A stretch of DNA of 64,000 nucleotides. It comes from an uncultured Clostridia bacterium (GTDB lineage Bacteria; Bacillota; Clostridia; Christensenellales; Borkfalkiaceae). Shown here in pieces: positions 43,117-52,682 of the stretch. The stretch is taken from NCBI GenBank assembly GCA_934247935.1, contig CAKQKE010000003.1:248001-312000 (forward strand). Direction: 5' to 3'. The stretch's first letter is position 1. Each line of letters begins with the position of its first letter. Both the position numbers and the translations under genes were made by a program. The notes beneath the pieces were generated by a model. It ran no database searches. It was not told where the DNA came from and saw only the letters and a list, made by a program, of their open reading frames with translations.

Positions 43117-44556
43117 TTATTTATTGAGAAGGTCGATAGAGAAATCGATTCTTCTCAGAGTTTCGTCCTTTCCGAGAATTTCTGCAAGTTCGATTGCTCC
43201 GCCCGGGGTGACTTCTTGTCCCGACACGGCAACCCTTGCCGGCCAGAATACCTGACTGTTTTTAAGTTGATTGTCCACAGCGACTTTCATGAGCGCGTCA
43301 TGGATAGAATTGAAGTCGAACGCAGCCAGATTTGCAAGCGCGTCTCTTATTAAAGGAAGGACTTTTTTGCAAAGGTCGATATCGGTCTTACTCTTCTTAT
43401 GGACAAAAATGGAGATATCGTATGCTCCGAAGTTGTCCAGAAAGGCAATTTTATCGGGTATCTCGCTCAGAATTTCAATTCTTGTTTTCATCAAGTCGAG
43501 TATAAGCGTGTCGTTATATTTCCCGCAAACCGACGACTTTTTAAAGAAAGGCATAGCGACTTTATAGAAGTCCTCGTTCGACATATCCTTAATATATTCT
43601 CCGTTGAGCCAACGCAATTTCATATCGTCGAAAATCGACTGAGATTTAGAAACCCCGTCCAAATCGAAAAGTTCGACCATTTCGGAAAGAGTCATTTTTT
43701 CAACGTTGTTCTTCGGTGCCCAACCCAAAAGAGCAACGTAGTTTATGATAGCCTCTTTGAGATATCCTTTATTTAAGAAATCGTCGAAGTTGGCGTCGCC
43801 GTATCTTTTTGAAAGTTTTCTCGTGGAATCTTTCATAATAGTGGGGAGATGGATATATTGCGGTCTTTCCCAACCGAATGCGTCGTACATAAGGTTGTAC
43901 TTGGGTGTGGAGGACAAATATTCCGTACCCCTTATTACGTGAGAAATTTTCATAAGATGGTCGTCTACTACGTTTGCGAAATTGTAAGTGGGCATGCCGT
44001 CGCTTTTAATCAATATATTATCTTCAAGGTCGGCAAAGTTGACCTCGATTTTTCCGTAAACGAGGTCGATATATGAGCCGACGCCTTCTTTGGGAATATT
44101 TTGACGAATAACGTAAGGTTCGCCCGCTTTAAGTTTTGCCTCGATTTCTTCTTTTGAAAGAGAAAGGCAGTGTTTGTCGTATTTTCTGTTTCCGTTTTCG
44201 TCGGTAAGCGATTCGAGTCTCTCTTTTGTGCAGAAGCAGTAATATGCTCCGCCGAGTTCGATGAGTTTTTTAGCATATTCCATATAAATAGATTTGCGCT
44301 CGCTTTGGACGTACGGACCATAAGGACCGCCGATATCCGGACCTTCGTCATAATGCAAGCCCGATTCGTTTAAAGAAGAGTAAATTACGTCGATTGCTCC
44401 CTCGACAAATCTTTCCTGGTCGGTGTCTTCGATACGCAAAATGAAATCCCCGTTGTGTTTTTTTGCGTATAAATATGCGTATAACGCAGTTCTTAATCCG
44501 CCGAGATGCATAAAGCCCGTGGGACTCGGGGCAAATCTTGTTCTTACTTTTTCCAT
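43117..44556 (-). CDS. gltX: glutamyl-tRNA synthetase
   Basis: 479 residues. The HIGH-region FAPSPTGFMHLGGLRTALY (about 8-26) and the KLSKRYGDAN signature (about 248-257) identify a class I GluRS that charges tRNA-Glu. Length is as usual. In bacteria lacking GlnRS this enzyme may also charge tRNA-Gln (nondiscriminating); this cannot be judged here. The ATG follows GGAGG. Its tRNA substrate, tRNA-Glu, is encoded at 13298-13372. Confidence 0.96.
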   Translation of the reverse strand: MEKVRTRFAPSPTGFMHLGGLRTALYAYLYAKKHNGDFILRIEDTDQERFVEGAIDVIYSSLNESGLHYDEGPDIGGPYGPYVQSERKSIYMEYAKKLIELGGAYYCFCTKERLESLTDENGNRKYDKHCLSLSKEEIEAKLKAGEPYVIRQNIPKEGVGSYIDLVYGKIEVNFADLEDNILIKSDGMPTYNFANVVDDHLMKISHVIRGTEYLSSTPKYNLMYDAFGWERPQYIHLPTIMKDSTRKLSKRYGDANFDDFLNKGYLKEAIINYVALLGWAPKNNVEKMTLSEMVELFDLDGVSKSQSIFDDMKLRWLNGEYIKDMSNEDFYKVAMPFFKKSSVCGKYNDTLILDLMKTRIEILSEIPDKIAFLDNFGAYDISIFVHKKSKTDIDLCKKVLPLIRDALANLAAFDFNSIHDALMKVAVDNQLKNSQVFWPARVAVSGQEVTPGGAIELAEILGKDETLRRIDFSIDLLNK

Positions 44557-44671
44557 TGGTGTTCCTCCGAAGATATAGTTGCGATTGCGAGATATAATCG
44601 CACTGTTTACGGCAAACCGCCGTATAATAATTATTTTATTTTAAAATGATAGCGGACAAATTGCCGCACGG

Positions 44672-45376
44672 TTAAATCAAAGTGAGCGTTTTTGTTCTAT
44701 CGAGTCTTCCGTTTTTATAATAACTGTAAACACAATCGTTTGCGCCGACAATAAGATGATCCAAGAGCGCAACGTTGTTTAAAAGAAGTAAACAATAAAT
44801 TTTTTCGGTCGCCGCGTCGTCTTCAGGCGACGGTTTTGCAATGCCGCCGGGATGATTATGTGCAAGCAATACTCCGTGCGGGTTTAAAATAGATATTCTT
44901 TTGCTTATTTCGGTTAAATCGATGTCGACGTAACGATGACTGTTGGTCGTCATTTTCAAAGATCCGATTATTTCGTTTTTCTTATTGACGAAAAAGACGA
45001 TAAAATATTCCTGATCGAAATCGTCAAAAGAAGATAATACGTATTCTTTGATTGCGTTGAAACTCGACGCTTTCACGCGTTCCGGTTTTCTTTCGTGATA
45101 ATCTTTAACGACCGTGCCGAGTAATTTCAGATAAGCAGCCGTATGCTCTCCGATGCCGGGGATAGACGCAAGCACGTCCATATCCGCTTCGAGTACAGAA
45201 CGAATAGTGCCGCCGCAAGTGTCGAGTAAAAGTTTTGCCGTTTCGTTGGTGTTGCGTCTCGGTATAGCGTAAAACAGCAAAGCCTCAAGTATTTCGTGCT
45301 CGGAAAGCACGCTGCAATCTTTCATTACTTTGTCTAATAAACGTTTTCTATGACCCTCATGCATATTATTTCCCAC
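44672..45376 (-). CDS. radC: RadC-like JAMM-domain protein
   Basis: 234 residues. Helix-hairpin-helix region (ASIPGIGEHTAAYLKLLG, about 66-83) and a C-terminal MPN/JAMM metal-binding domain with HNHPGG (about 177-182; the usual form is HNHPSG) and PSPEDDA. The family was linked historically to DNA repair, but its real function is unclear. Divergent from the dipeptidase gene. Confidence 0.88.
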   Translation of the reverse strand: MGNNMHEGHRKRLLDKVMKDCSVLSEHEILEALLFYAIPRRNTNETAKLLLDTCGGTIRSVLEADMDVLASIPGIGEHTAAYLKLLGTVVKDYHERKPERVKASSFNAIKEYVLSSFDDFDQEYFIVFFVNKKNEIIGSLKMTTNSHRYVDIDLTEISKRISILNPHGVLLAHNHPGGIAKPSPEDDAATEKIYCLLLLNNVALLDHLIVGANDCVYSYYKNGRLDRTKTLTLI

Positions 45377-45402
45377 TATTTAAAAATATACCTCTAATTT
45401 AT

Positions 45403-45431
45403 TTTACCATATTTTAAAAAAAGTGTATAAT
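45403..45431 (+). promoter_or_regulatory. dipeptidase promoter
   Basis: TTTACC and TATAAT with 17-base spacing, about 37 bases upstream of the ATG at 45468. Confidence 0.6.
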
Positions 45432-45467
45432 AAATTTAACAAAAAAATTACGTTTCGGAGGTATTCT

Positions 45468-46733
45468 ATGAATTATTTTAACGAAATGATATCAAGCATA
45501 AAAGATTTAGTTAAAATCGACTCGGTCGAAAAGCCCGCAACAGGCGATAAACCGTTTGGTCAAGGCGTTTACGATGCGCTTAAATATATGCTCGATTTGG
45601 GAGAAAAGTTCGGATTTGAAAGTATCAATTACGACAATTATATCGGCGAAATAGTGTGGAGAGGAGGGGAAGAAAATCTCGGTATCTTGTGCCATCTGGA
45701 CGTTGTGCCCGTGGGCAACCTTTCCGATTGGAAATATCCTCCGTTTTCCGCAACCGAAGTCGACGGCAAAATTTACGGCAGAGGAACTATGGACGACAAG
45801 TCTCCGGCAGTGTGCATTTTGTATTGCATGAAGCAATTAAAGGACGAAGGATTTAAACCTAAAAAGACGATAAAACTCATTTTAGGTTGCGATGAAGAAA
45901 GCGGTTGGGAGTGTATCGCTCACTATAAAAAGGTGGCAAAAATGCCCGAGACGGGATTTTCTCCCGATGCCGACTTCCCGGTTTTATACGCCGAAAAAGG
46001 CATACTTCACGCCGAGTTTACGTTTGACGCAAGCGACAAATTAAAAGAGATTATTGGCGGAGTCAGAGCAAACGTAGTGTGTGATTACGTCAGATGTCTT
46101 GCTCCGACAGATAAAAATCTGATTAAAAAATACGGACTCGAAACCGACGGGGATTATATCGTCGGCAGGGGAATTACCGCTCATGGATCTACCCCCGAAA
46201 AAGGTAAAAATGCAATCGAGCCTATGCTTAAATATCTTGCAGATTTGGGAATTATAGATAAAGAAGTTCCGCAAAAACTTTTTGACGACGTGTTGGGACT
46301 TAAAAAACTCGAAGACGAGACGGGAAAACTCACAATGTCGCCCGACGTAATCGAGGGTAAAGACGGAAAGATAAAAATTATTGTCGATTTCCGTTATCCT
46401 TGCACGCTTAAACCAGAATTTATGCTTGAAACTATCGCAAAAATAGGAGAATATACCGTTTTAGAGCATCAATTGCCGCTTTATAACGATAAAAACAGCG
46501 ATATGATTCAAACTCTTTTAAAGATTTACAACGAAACAACCGGCGAAAACGCACAACCCATCGCAATCGGCGGCGGAACTTATGCAAGGGCTCTGCCTTT
46601 GGGTACGGCTTTCGGGCCGCAGTTTATGGGAGAAGAGGAGACCATTCATCAACCCAACGAATATATAAAAATCGAAAATTTAAAACTTTGCTACGAAATG
46701 TATAAAAAAGCGGTATACGAATTGTCGAAATAA
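45468..46733 (+). CDS. PepV/Sapep-like M20 dipeptidase
   Basis: 421 residues from ATG 45468, preceded by GGAGG (an upstream ATG at 45423 lacks one). Metal ligands of the M20 fold are visible: His in ILCHLDVVPVG, Asp in GRGTMDDKSP, Glu-Glu in LGCDEESGWE, Asp in SPDADFPV. It hydrolyses dipeptides with two metal ions in the cytoplasm, releasing amino acids. The lid domain is at about 195-310. Monocistronic with its own terminator. Confidence 0.9.
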   Translation: MNYFNEMISSIKDLVKIDSVEKPATGDKPFGQGVYDALKYMLDLGEKFGFESINYDNYIGEIVWRGGEENLGILCHLDVVPVGNLSDWKYPPFSATEVDGKIYGRGTMDDKSPAVCILYCMKQLKDEGFKPKKTIKLILGCDEESGWECIAHYKKVAKMPETGFSPDADFPVLYAEKGILHAEFTFDASDKLKEIIGGVRANVVCDYVRCLAPTDKNLIKKYGLETDGDYIVGRGITAHGSTPEKGKNAIEPMLKYLADLGIIDKEVPQKLFDDVLGLKKLEDETGKLTMSPDVIEGKDGKIKIIVDFRYPCTLKPEFMLETIAKIGEYTVLEHQLPLYNDKNSDMIQTLLKIYNETTGENAQPIAIGGGTYARALPLGTAFGPQFMGEEETIHQPNEYIKIENLKLCYEMYKKAVYELSK

Positions 46734-46800
46734 TCGGCTGAAAATGCGTCGTGATTTTTAACGGCGGGTTTACAAAAGAAACAAAATTAAAACAAATGGA

Positions 46801-46837
46801 AAAATGCTGTTTGCGGGAATAAGCAAACAGCATTTTT
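46801..46837. terminator. bidirectional terminator, dipeptidase and V-ATPase operon
   Basis: AAAATGCTGTTTGC and GCAAACAGCATTTTT form a 14-bp stem with an 8-base loop, ending the two convergent units. Confidence 0.9.
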
Positions 46838-46877
46838 ATATAAATACAATCCGAATAACAAACGAGTTGTAAATTTT

Positions 46878-47552
46878 TTAATTAGCCGCCGAAGTTGCCG
46901 CGGCTTTCTGCTTTTCAAAATCGTCTCTTTCCGAAATCATCGACTTGACTTTCATAAGTCTCGTAAGCGCGCCTCTCTCGTTTTCGTCGAGTTTTGCCGA
47001 GATATATTTTATCGTCTCTTCGAGTTGAGGTATCATTACGTGCTCTAAAGCGTTGACTCTACGTTTGTTTTTCTCAATCTCTTTCGCCAGCATTTGCACC
47101 GTTTTTTCCACGCTTGCAAGTTTTACCAAAGTTTCTATCACCTTGCTTATTTGCCTTACGGCGTGGTCTGCTTCGCTTGTGATTGCGGTAAACGAATAAG
47201 GGTAAATCTCGTCGGACGTGTTTGCTGTGACTTCGATTTGCGGCACTTCTACGTTCATCACGGAAGAGGTGGACAAACCGAGCGAAAGGGTAACCGTGGG
47301 CATACTGAAAATACGCTCGATTTCTTCTCTTGAAACAAGTCCTCTCGCTTTTGCAAATTCTTTTAATACGGACGAAAGTTCTTGCTCGGCTTGTTCGCGA
47401 AGTTTTTTGTTTTCCCTTATTATAATGGAAAATCTCCTTATCATTTCGTCGGATTTATCTTTTAAAAGTTTATGTCCTCTTACCGCCGTTTTAAGTCTGG
47501 CTTTGAGTTTTTTTAATTCCATCCTCGTGGGATTTACGTTAAGTCTTGTCAT
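46878..47552 (-). CDS. ntpD: V-type ATP synthase/ATPase subunit D
   Basis: 224 residues, two long coiled-coil helices. The N-terminal NPTRMELKKLKARLKTAVRGHKLLKDK is the family signature. Subunit D is the central stalk that rotates inside A3B3. It is the last gene of the operon. The 82-base gap to subunit B contains a perfect palindrome (47572-47603) of the dispersed family. Confidence 0.93.
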   Translation of the reverse strand: MTRLNVNPTRMELKKLKARLKTAVRGHKLLKDKSDEMIRRFSIIIRENKKLREQAEQELSSVLKEFAKARGLVSREEIERIFSMPTVTLSLGLSTSSVMNVEVPQIEVTANTSDEIYPYSFTAITSEADHAVRQISKVIETLVKLASVEKTVQMLAKEIEKNKRRVNALEHVMIPQLEETIKYISAKLDENERGALTRLMKVKSMISERDDFEKQKAAATSAAN

Positions 47553-47571
47553 TTAAAAACTCCACAAATTC

Positions 47572-47603
47572 CGTTTTTACGCAATACGTATCGCGTAAAA
47601 ACG
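47572..47603. repeat. ATACGTAT palindromic repeat, copy 5
   Basis: CGTTTTTACGC and GCGTAAAAACG (perfect 11-bp arms) flank AATACGTATC. It lies between V-ATPase subunits B and D. Confidence 0.65.
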
Positions 47604-47634
47604 TCAAATTTCGGTTAAATTAATATTTGAATTA

Positions 47635-49014
47635 TTATTCTTGATTCTTATCGAGATATTTTTCGATATACTTTTCTTTAATACGTTTAAGTTCGCTTCT
47701 GGGAAGAATTTTCAAAAGTTCCCAACCGATATCGAGCGTTTCGATAATAGACCTGTTTGTATTAAAGCCTTGTGAAACGTACTTTTTCTCAAACTCTTCT
47801 GCAAACTTTGCATACAATTTATCGGTTGCGGTAAGCGCGGAATCGCCAAGGATAGAAGCGAGTTCTTTGCTTTCTTTACCTTTTGCATAAGCGGCGAAAA
47901 GTTGGTTGAGCGTGTCGGCGTGGTCTTCTCTCGTTTTGCCGTCGCCGATACCTTTATCCTTAAGTCTCGAAAGAGAGGGGAGTACGTCGATTGGCGGATT
48001 GATACCCGACTTATAAAGTTCTCTCGAAAGGATAATTTGTCCCTCGGTAATGTATCCCGTAAGGTCGGGAATGGGGTGGGTTTTATCGTCTTCGGGCATT
48101 GTAAGAATTGGAATCTGAGTGATAGAGCCGGGTTTTCCTTTTATTCTACCCGCCCTTTCGTAAAGTTGAGCGAGGTCGGTGTATAAGTATCCGGGGTATC
48201 CTCTTCTTCCGGGAACTTCCTTTTTAGCGGCGGAAACTTCACGGAGCGCTTCTGCGTAGTTTGTGATATCCGTCATAATGACAAGCACGTGCATACCGCA
48301 CTCGAATGCGAGATATTCGGCGCACGTAAGTGCCATACGAGGAGTGGCGATACGCTCGATAGCGGGGTCGTTTGCAAGGTTGGTAAAGAGTACCGTTCTC
48401 TCTATCGCGCCCGTCTTTTTGAAGTCGTTTACGAAGAATTCTGCTTCTTCGTAAGTGATACCGATAGCGGCGAATACAACGGCAAATTTCTCGTCGCTGT
48501 TTCTTACTTTTGCTTGTCTTGCGATTTGAGCCGCAAGTTCGGCGTGGGGAAGACCGCTCATTGAAAATACGGGAAGTTTTTGTCCTCTTACAAGGGTATT
48601 AAGCCCGTCGATTGCCGAAATACCCGTTTGAATAAACTCGTTGGGGTAGTTTCTTGCGGCGGGATTAATGGGTTCGCCGTTTATATCGAGTTTCATTTTT
48701 GGGATAATCGGCGCGCCTCCGTCTTTGGGATTGCCCATACCGTCGAAAACTCTGCCGAGCATGTCTTCGGATACGGCAAGTTCGAGACTTCTGCTCAAGA
48801 ATCTTGCTTTACTTGTGGAAATCTGAAGTCCTTGCGAACTTTCAAACAACTGAACGACCGCTTTATCGTTTTTTACTTCAAGAACTTTACCTCTTCTTAT
48901 TTCTCCGTTTGCCTGTTGAATTTCGACGAGTTCGTTATACGTTATGCCGTCTACTCCTTCAACAACCATAAGAGGACCTACGACTTCTTTAATTGTTTTA
49001 TATTCCTTATACAT
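47635..49014 (-). CDS. ntpB: V-type ATP synthase/ATPase subunit B
   Basis: 459 residues. Non-catalytic nucleotide-fold subunit that alternates with A in the hexamer. ISAIDGLNTLVRGQKLPVFS (degenerate P-loop region) and GRRGYPGYLYTDLAQLYERAGR are typical. It overlaps subunit A by 8 bases. Confidence 0.96.
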   Translation of the reverse strand: MYKEYKTIKEVVGPLMVVEGVDGITYNELVEIQQANGEIRRGKVLEVKNDKAVVQLFESSQGLQISTSKARFLSRSLELAVSEDMLGRVFDGMGNPKDGGAPIIPKMKLDINGEPINPAARNYPNEFIQTGISAIDGLNTLVRGQKLPVFSMSGLPHAELAAQIARQAKVRNSDEKFAVVFAAIGITYEEAEFFVNDFKKTGAIERTVLFTNLANDPAIERIATPRMALTCAEYLAFECGMHVLVIMTDITNYAEALREVSAAKKEVPGRRGYPGYLYTDLAQLYERAGRIKGKPGSITQIPILTMPEDDKTHPIPDLTGYITEGQIILSRELYKSGINPPIDVLPSLSRLKDKGIGDGKTREDHADTLNQLFAAYAKGKESKELASILGDSALTATDKLYAKFAEEFEKKYVSQGFNTNRSIIETLDIGWELLKILPRSELKRIKEKYIEKYLDKNQE

Positions 49015-50773
49015 TGTCGTCGCCTCCTTGAGAAAGTGCTTTAAGTTCGGTATTTATAAGTTTGGATATTTCGTCGAATTCGGCAATATTGCTTTCTTCG
49101 ATATATTTCGCTCTGCCTATCTTTTCTTTGGATTTGCTGTTTAAAATATCGTCGAGTTCGGCGTAGTTTTCCACAGCCTCTTCGGAAAGAGTGTAGAAAT
49201 CATAAATAAGTTTAAGCATTTTATATTGCTTTTTAAGCGAAGTGTAAGTGTCGACCTCGTGGAAAGCGTTTTGGTGTAAAAAGTCTTCTCTTATGATTTT
49301 TGCCGTTTCCATAGTCAGTCTTTCCGACGAGGAAAGGGCGTCCATACCGACGAGCCTTACAATTTCGTCAAGGCTTGCTTCCTCTTGCAAAATCGCCGAA
49401 ACGAAAGTGCGGAGTTTTGTATAATCGGGTCCGATGTTTTCGTTGTACCATTCGCCGAGTCTGTCCGCATAAAGCGAATAACTCACAAGCCAGTCGATAG
49501 CGGGGAAGTGTCTTTTATAAGCAAGTGCGGAAGAAAGTCCCCAGAAAACCTTTGCGATACGCAACGTCGCCTGAGCGACGGGTTCGCTCATATCGCCGCC
49601 CGGGGGAGAAACCGCGCCGATTGCCGTAACCGAGCCGGTTACGTCTTCGCTGCCCAGTACTTTTACGATACCCGCTCTTTCATAGAATTCCGCAAGTCTC
49701 GAAGAAAGATATGCGGGGTAGCCCTCGTCGCCGGGCATTTCTTCAAGTCTTCCCGACATTTCCCTGAGTGCTTCCGCCCAACGGGAAGTGGAGTCCGCCA
49801 TAATTGCGACGCTGTAGCCCATGTCTCTGTAATATTCCGCAATGGTAATACCCGTGTAAATAGAAGCCTCTCTTGCGGCAACGGGCATATCCGAAGTGTT
49901 TGCGATAAGCACCGTTCTCTTCATAAGCGGTTGACCCGTCTTGGGGTCGTTAAGTTCGGGGAATTCGTTTAAAACGTCGGTCATTTCGTTTCCGCGTTCG
50001 CCGCAACCTACGTATACGATTATTTCCGCGTCGGCCCATTTTGCAAGTTGGTGCTGAACGACCGTTTTTCCGCTTCCGAAAGGACCGGGTACGGTTGCGC
50101 AGCCGCCTTTTGCAACGGGGAACAACGTGTCGATTACTCTTTGTCCCGTGACCATAGGCATATCGGGATTCATCTTTGTTTTATAAGGTCTGTACTTTCT
50201 TACAGGCCACTTTTGGAGCATACGTACGTCCTTATCGCCGTCTTTTGTGGTAAGTACGGCAACTGTTTCCAAAATATTGAAGTCGCCTTCGCGTATGCTT
50301 TTAATCGTTCCTTCGAGTCCGAAAGGAATCATTATTTTATGTTCTACAACCGACGTTTCGTTTACGATGCCGATTACGTCGCCTGCGGTTACTTTATCGC
50401 CCGCTTTTGCCTTGGGAATAAAGTGCCACTTTTTTTCGTGGTCAAGGTTTGTTACGTCCAAACCCCTTGAAATTCTGTCTCCGTATTTTTCTACTATCGT
50501 TTGAAGCGGCCTTTGAATACCGTCGAAAATACCCTCGATAAGACCGGGCGCAAGTTCGACCGAAAGGGGAGAGCCCGTGCTTTCCACAACGTCGCCCACG
50601 CCGAGACCCGAAGTCTCTTCATATACCTGAATGGACGCCTTGTCTCCTCTCATTTCGATTATTTCGCCGATAAGTTTTTTATCGCCTACTTTAACGACGT
50701 CGTACATTCTGCTGTCTTTCATGTTTTCCGCAACGATAAGCGGACCGGAAACTTTTACGATTTTTCCTGCCAT
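49007..50773 (-). CDS. ntpA: V-type ATP synthase/ATPase catalytic subunit A
   Basis: 588 residues. Walker A GPFGSGKT (about 231-238), the A-type non-homologous insert, catalytic Glu in VGCGERGNEM and AIMADSTSRWAEALREMSGR. Hydrolyses or makes ATP. Its start is directly after the stop of subunit F (no gap). Confidence 0.97.
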   Translation of the reverse strand: MAGKIVKVSGPLIVAENMKDSRMYDVVKVGDKKLIGEIIEMRGDKASIQVYEETSGLGVGDVVESTGSPLSVELAPGLIEGIFDGIQRPLQTIVEKYGDRISRGLDVTNLDHEKKWHFIPKAKAGDKVTAGDVIGIVNETSVVEHKIMIPFGLEGTIKSIREGDFNILETVAVLTTKDGDKDVRMLQKWPVRKYRPYKTKMNPDMPMVTGQRVIDTLFPVAKGGCATVPGPFGSGKTVVQHQLAKWADAEIIVYVGCGERGNEMTDVLNEFPELNDPKTGQPLMKRTVLIANTSDMPVAAREASIYTGITIAEYYRDMGYSVAIMADSTSRWAEALREMSGRLEEMPGDEGYPAYLSSRLAEFYERAGIVKVLGSEDVTGSVTAIGAVSPPGGDMSEPVAQATLRIAKVFWGLSSALAYKRHFPAIDWLVSYSLYADRLGEWYNENIGPDYTKLRTFVSAILQEEASLDEIVRLVGMDALSSSERLTMETAKIIREDFLHQNAFHEVDTYTSLKKQYKMLKLIYDFYTLSEEAVENYAELDDILNSKSKEKIGRAKYIEESNIAEFDEISKLINTELKALSQGGDDNV

Positions 50774-51100
50774 TTATTTGTCCTCTCTTCCGAACAAAAT
50801 GTCAACGCCGAGCGCGGCTTCCATTTCGTCCTTTAATTTTTGCATACCGTAACCCGTAGAGCCGTTTTTTGACGGAACGGGAACGATAATAGGATAAGGT
50901 TTTTCCAAAAACCTGTTTAAGTATTCGTCCAATTCTTTAGCGAGGTCGTCCGTGATGAAAATCACTTCGTATTCTTTTGCGAGTTTTTTCAGCGTTTCTT
51001 TTGCCATAATCGCGTCGGTTGCGCCGTATGCGTCCACGCCGCCCGCTTTAAAGGCGAGTATGCTGTCGCTGTCGCCGATGATAGCCATTTTACCCTGCAT
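50774..51100 (-). CDS. ntpF: V-type ATP synthase/ATPase subunit F
   Basis: 108 residues. KMAIIGDSDSILAFKAGGVD and the VIFITDDLAKEL segment are typical of the Rossmann-like F subunit, which sits on the central stalk and regulates activity. It overlaps subunit C by 11 bases. Confidence 0.93.
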   Translation of the reverse strand: MQGKMAIIGDSDSILAFKAGGVDAYGATDAIMAKETLKKLAKEYEVIFITDDLAKELDEYLNRFLEKPYPIIVPVPSKNGSTGYGMQKLKDEMEAALGVDILFGREDK

Positions 51101-52073
51101 AGTTTTCCCTCACACGTTGTTTTATTTGCTCTTTATCGATGCCGTTGTTAAGTCCTACCATTATCGTCCTGACGTTTGCGATTTCGTTAAGTCTGTAATA
51201 ATAGTACAAAATCAGCGGTTGGATACCGTCAACGACTTCGTATTTGTCTTTTTTCAATTCTTTTAAAGCATGACCGTTTAAAACTTGCTCAAACCCGATT
51301 AAAGGTTCGCCCGCGTTTAATCTCGAAAAAGTATCTATAAGGTCCGTATAATCTTTAAATTCTTTATTTTCGCTCAATTTATCGAAGTTTTTATCGAAAA
51401 CGTCTTTTAGCACCGTTTCGGAAAGTTTGCCGCCCTTTAAAAAGCCGTCTTTCGCCTTATCAAACGAGCCGCTCCTGAGCGATATAGCGATATTTTTCGC
51501 GTCTGTTTCCCACACGCACAGAGCGTGCAGTTTTTTATTGAACGAAGAATAATAAAGTTTTGCGTCGTTTAAAGATTTTGCGAAAACGTCGCTTATTTTA
51601 TAGCCCGACGCTTCGCCGTTTTCAAACAATTCGTCCGTCGTTTTAAGCGCGTAAGCGAGATGCTTCGGAAGCGAAGAGTAATTTTTATCGTCGATGCACT
51701 TTTCAATGTCTTCCGATTGTAAATATCCGTCGGGAAGAAGCATCGCCGATTTATCGAGACGCAATTTTTTCGAGCGCAAAAGCACTTCCGCATTATGAAA
51801 ATCTCTCTCGGCAAAACAATAGCGGAGAAATTTGTCGTTAGGGCAGTATTCCTTTAAAAACTCATACAACGAATTGGTTTCGTAAGCGATAAGTTTTTCA
51901 AAATCGTATGCGCCGTCTATTTGCGTATCGCCGCCGAATTGCGCCTCTTTTAAAATGCGCAAGCCGTCTTCGCCCGAATCGCAGTCGGTCATTCTGTCAA
52001 GCCGCTCTTTGCCGATGAGGTTTTTCTCCCTCGATTTACAAACAGCGGCTACGTACAAGTTATCTTTTTTCAT
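51090..52073 (-). CDS. ntpC: V-type ATP synthase/ATPase subunit C (d)
   Basis: 327 residues, mostly helical. It links the central stalk to the membrane rotor. Family-typical C-terminal RLNEIANVRTIMVGLNNGID; early LIGKERLDRM. Low sequence conservation is normal for this subunit. Positioned between E and F as in other operons. Confidence 0.88.
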   Translation of the reverse strand: MKKDNLYVAAVCKSREKNLIGKERLDRMTDCDSGEDGLRILKEAQFGGDTQIDGAYDFEKLIAYETNSLYEFLKEYCPNDKFLRYCFAERDFHNAEVLLRSKKLRLDKSAMLLPDGYLQSEDIEKCIDDKNYSSLPKHLAYALKTTDELFENGEASGYKISDVFAKSLNDAKLYYSSFNKKLHALCVWETDAKNIAISLRSGSFDKAKDGFLKGGKLSETVLKDVFDKNFDKLSENKEFKDYTDLIDTFSRLNAGEPLIGFEQVLNGHALKELKKDKYEVVDGIQPLILYYYYRLNEIANVRTIMVGLNNGIDKEQIKQRVRENYAG

Positions 52074-52091
52074 TTTAAAGCAACCTTTGTT

Positions 52092-52664
52092 TTAATTAAA
52101 GAGTTTTACGGCGACTTCTGCCTCCGTACGGGTTTTTAATTCTTCCACAAGCGTGTCGAAAGTGAGGTTTTTGTCACAAACGGCGTTGTTAAGCACTATG
52201 CCGCCGCTAAACTTGCCGTTTTTTACCGCCGTAAGCGAAAGATTTTTGCATACGTCGAGATTAAGCAACTCTTCTGCGGTAAACGGGGCGTTTTCAGAAA
52301 TGATTATTTCGTCGCCCTTTTCGGCATATTGCTTTAGTTTGCTTTCGACAAGGCGAAGATAATCGTCTTTGCCCATATCCGAAAGTTTTTTCAATACAAC
52401 TGCGTAAACGTCGTCGATCATTTGTTGTTTTGCGCCTAAAAACCTTCTTTTTTGTTCCATTAAAGCGGCGGTGTTGTTTCTCGAAAGGTATAGTTCTGCG
52501 TTTTTATCGACAACCGCTTTCGCTTCGCCAAATTCCTTTTCGGCGTCGAATTTCGCTTTAGAAACTGTTTCTTCCGCTTTCACGTTTGCAGAATTTATCT
52601 TTTTTTGGGCGGCTGTCTGCGCGTCCAAAAGGATTTTCTGTATGATTTGTTCTTTTCCGTCCAT
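52092..52664 (-). CDS. ntpE: V-type ATP synthase/ATPase subunit E
   Basis: 190 residues. An Ala/Lys/Glu-rich coiled coil (about 1-90) is followed by a globular domain with FSGGIVLNNAVCDKNLTFD. It is one half of the peripheral stalk (with G/H). Follows subunit K in the operon. Confidence 0.9.
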   Translation of the reverse strand: MDGKEQIIQKILLDAQTAAQKKINSANVKAEETVSKAKFDAEKEFGEAKAVVDKNAELYLSRNNTAALMEQKRRFLGAKQQMIDDVYAVVLKKLSDMGKDDYLRLVESKLKQYAEKGDEIIISENAPFTAEELLNLDVCKNLSLTAVKNGKFSGGIVLNNAVCDKNLTFDTLVEELKTRTEAEVAVKLFN

Positions 52665-52682
52665 TTTTATATCCCGAAAAAA

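Noticed and set aside
49385..49972. 195-codon plus-strand frame opposite V-ATPase subunit A
   Set aside because: Antisense shadow of a conserved gene.
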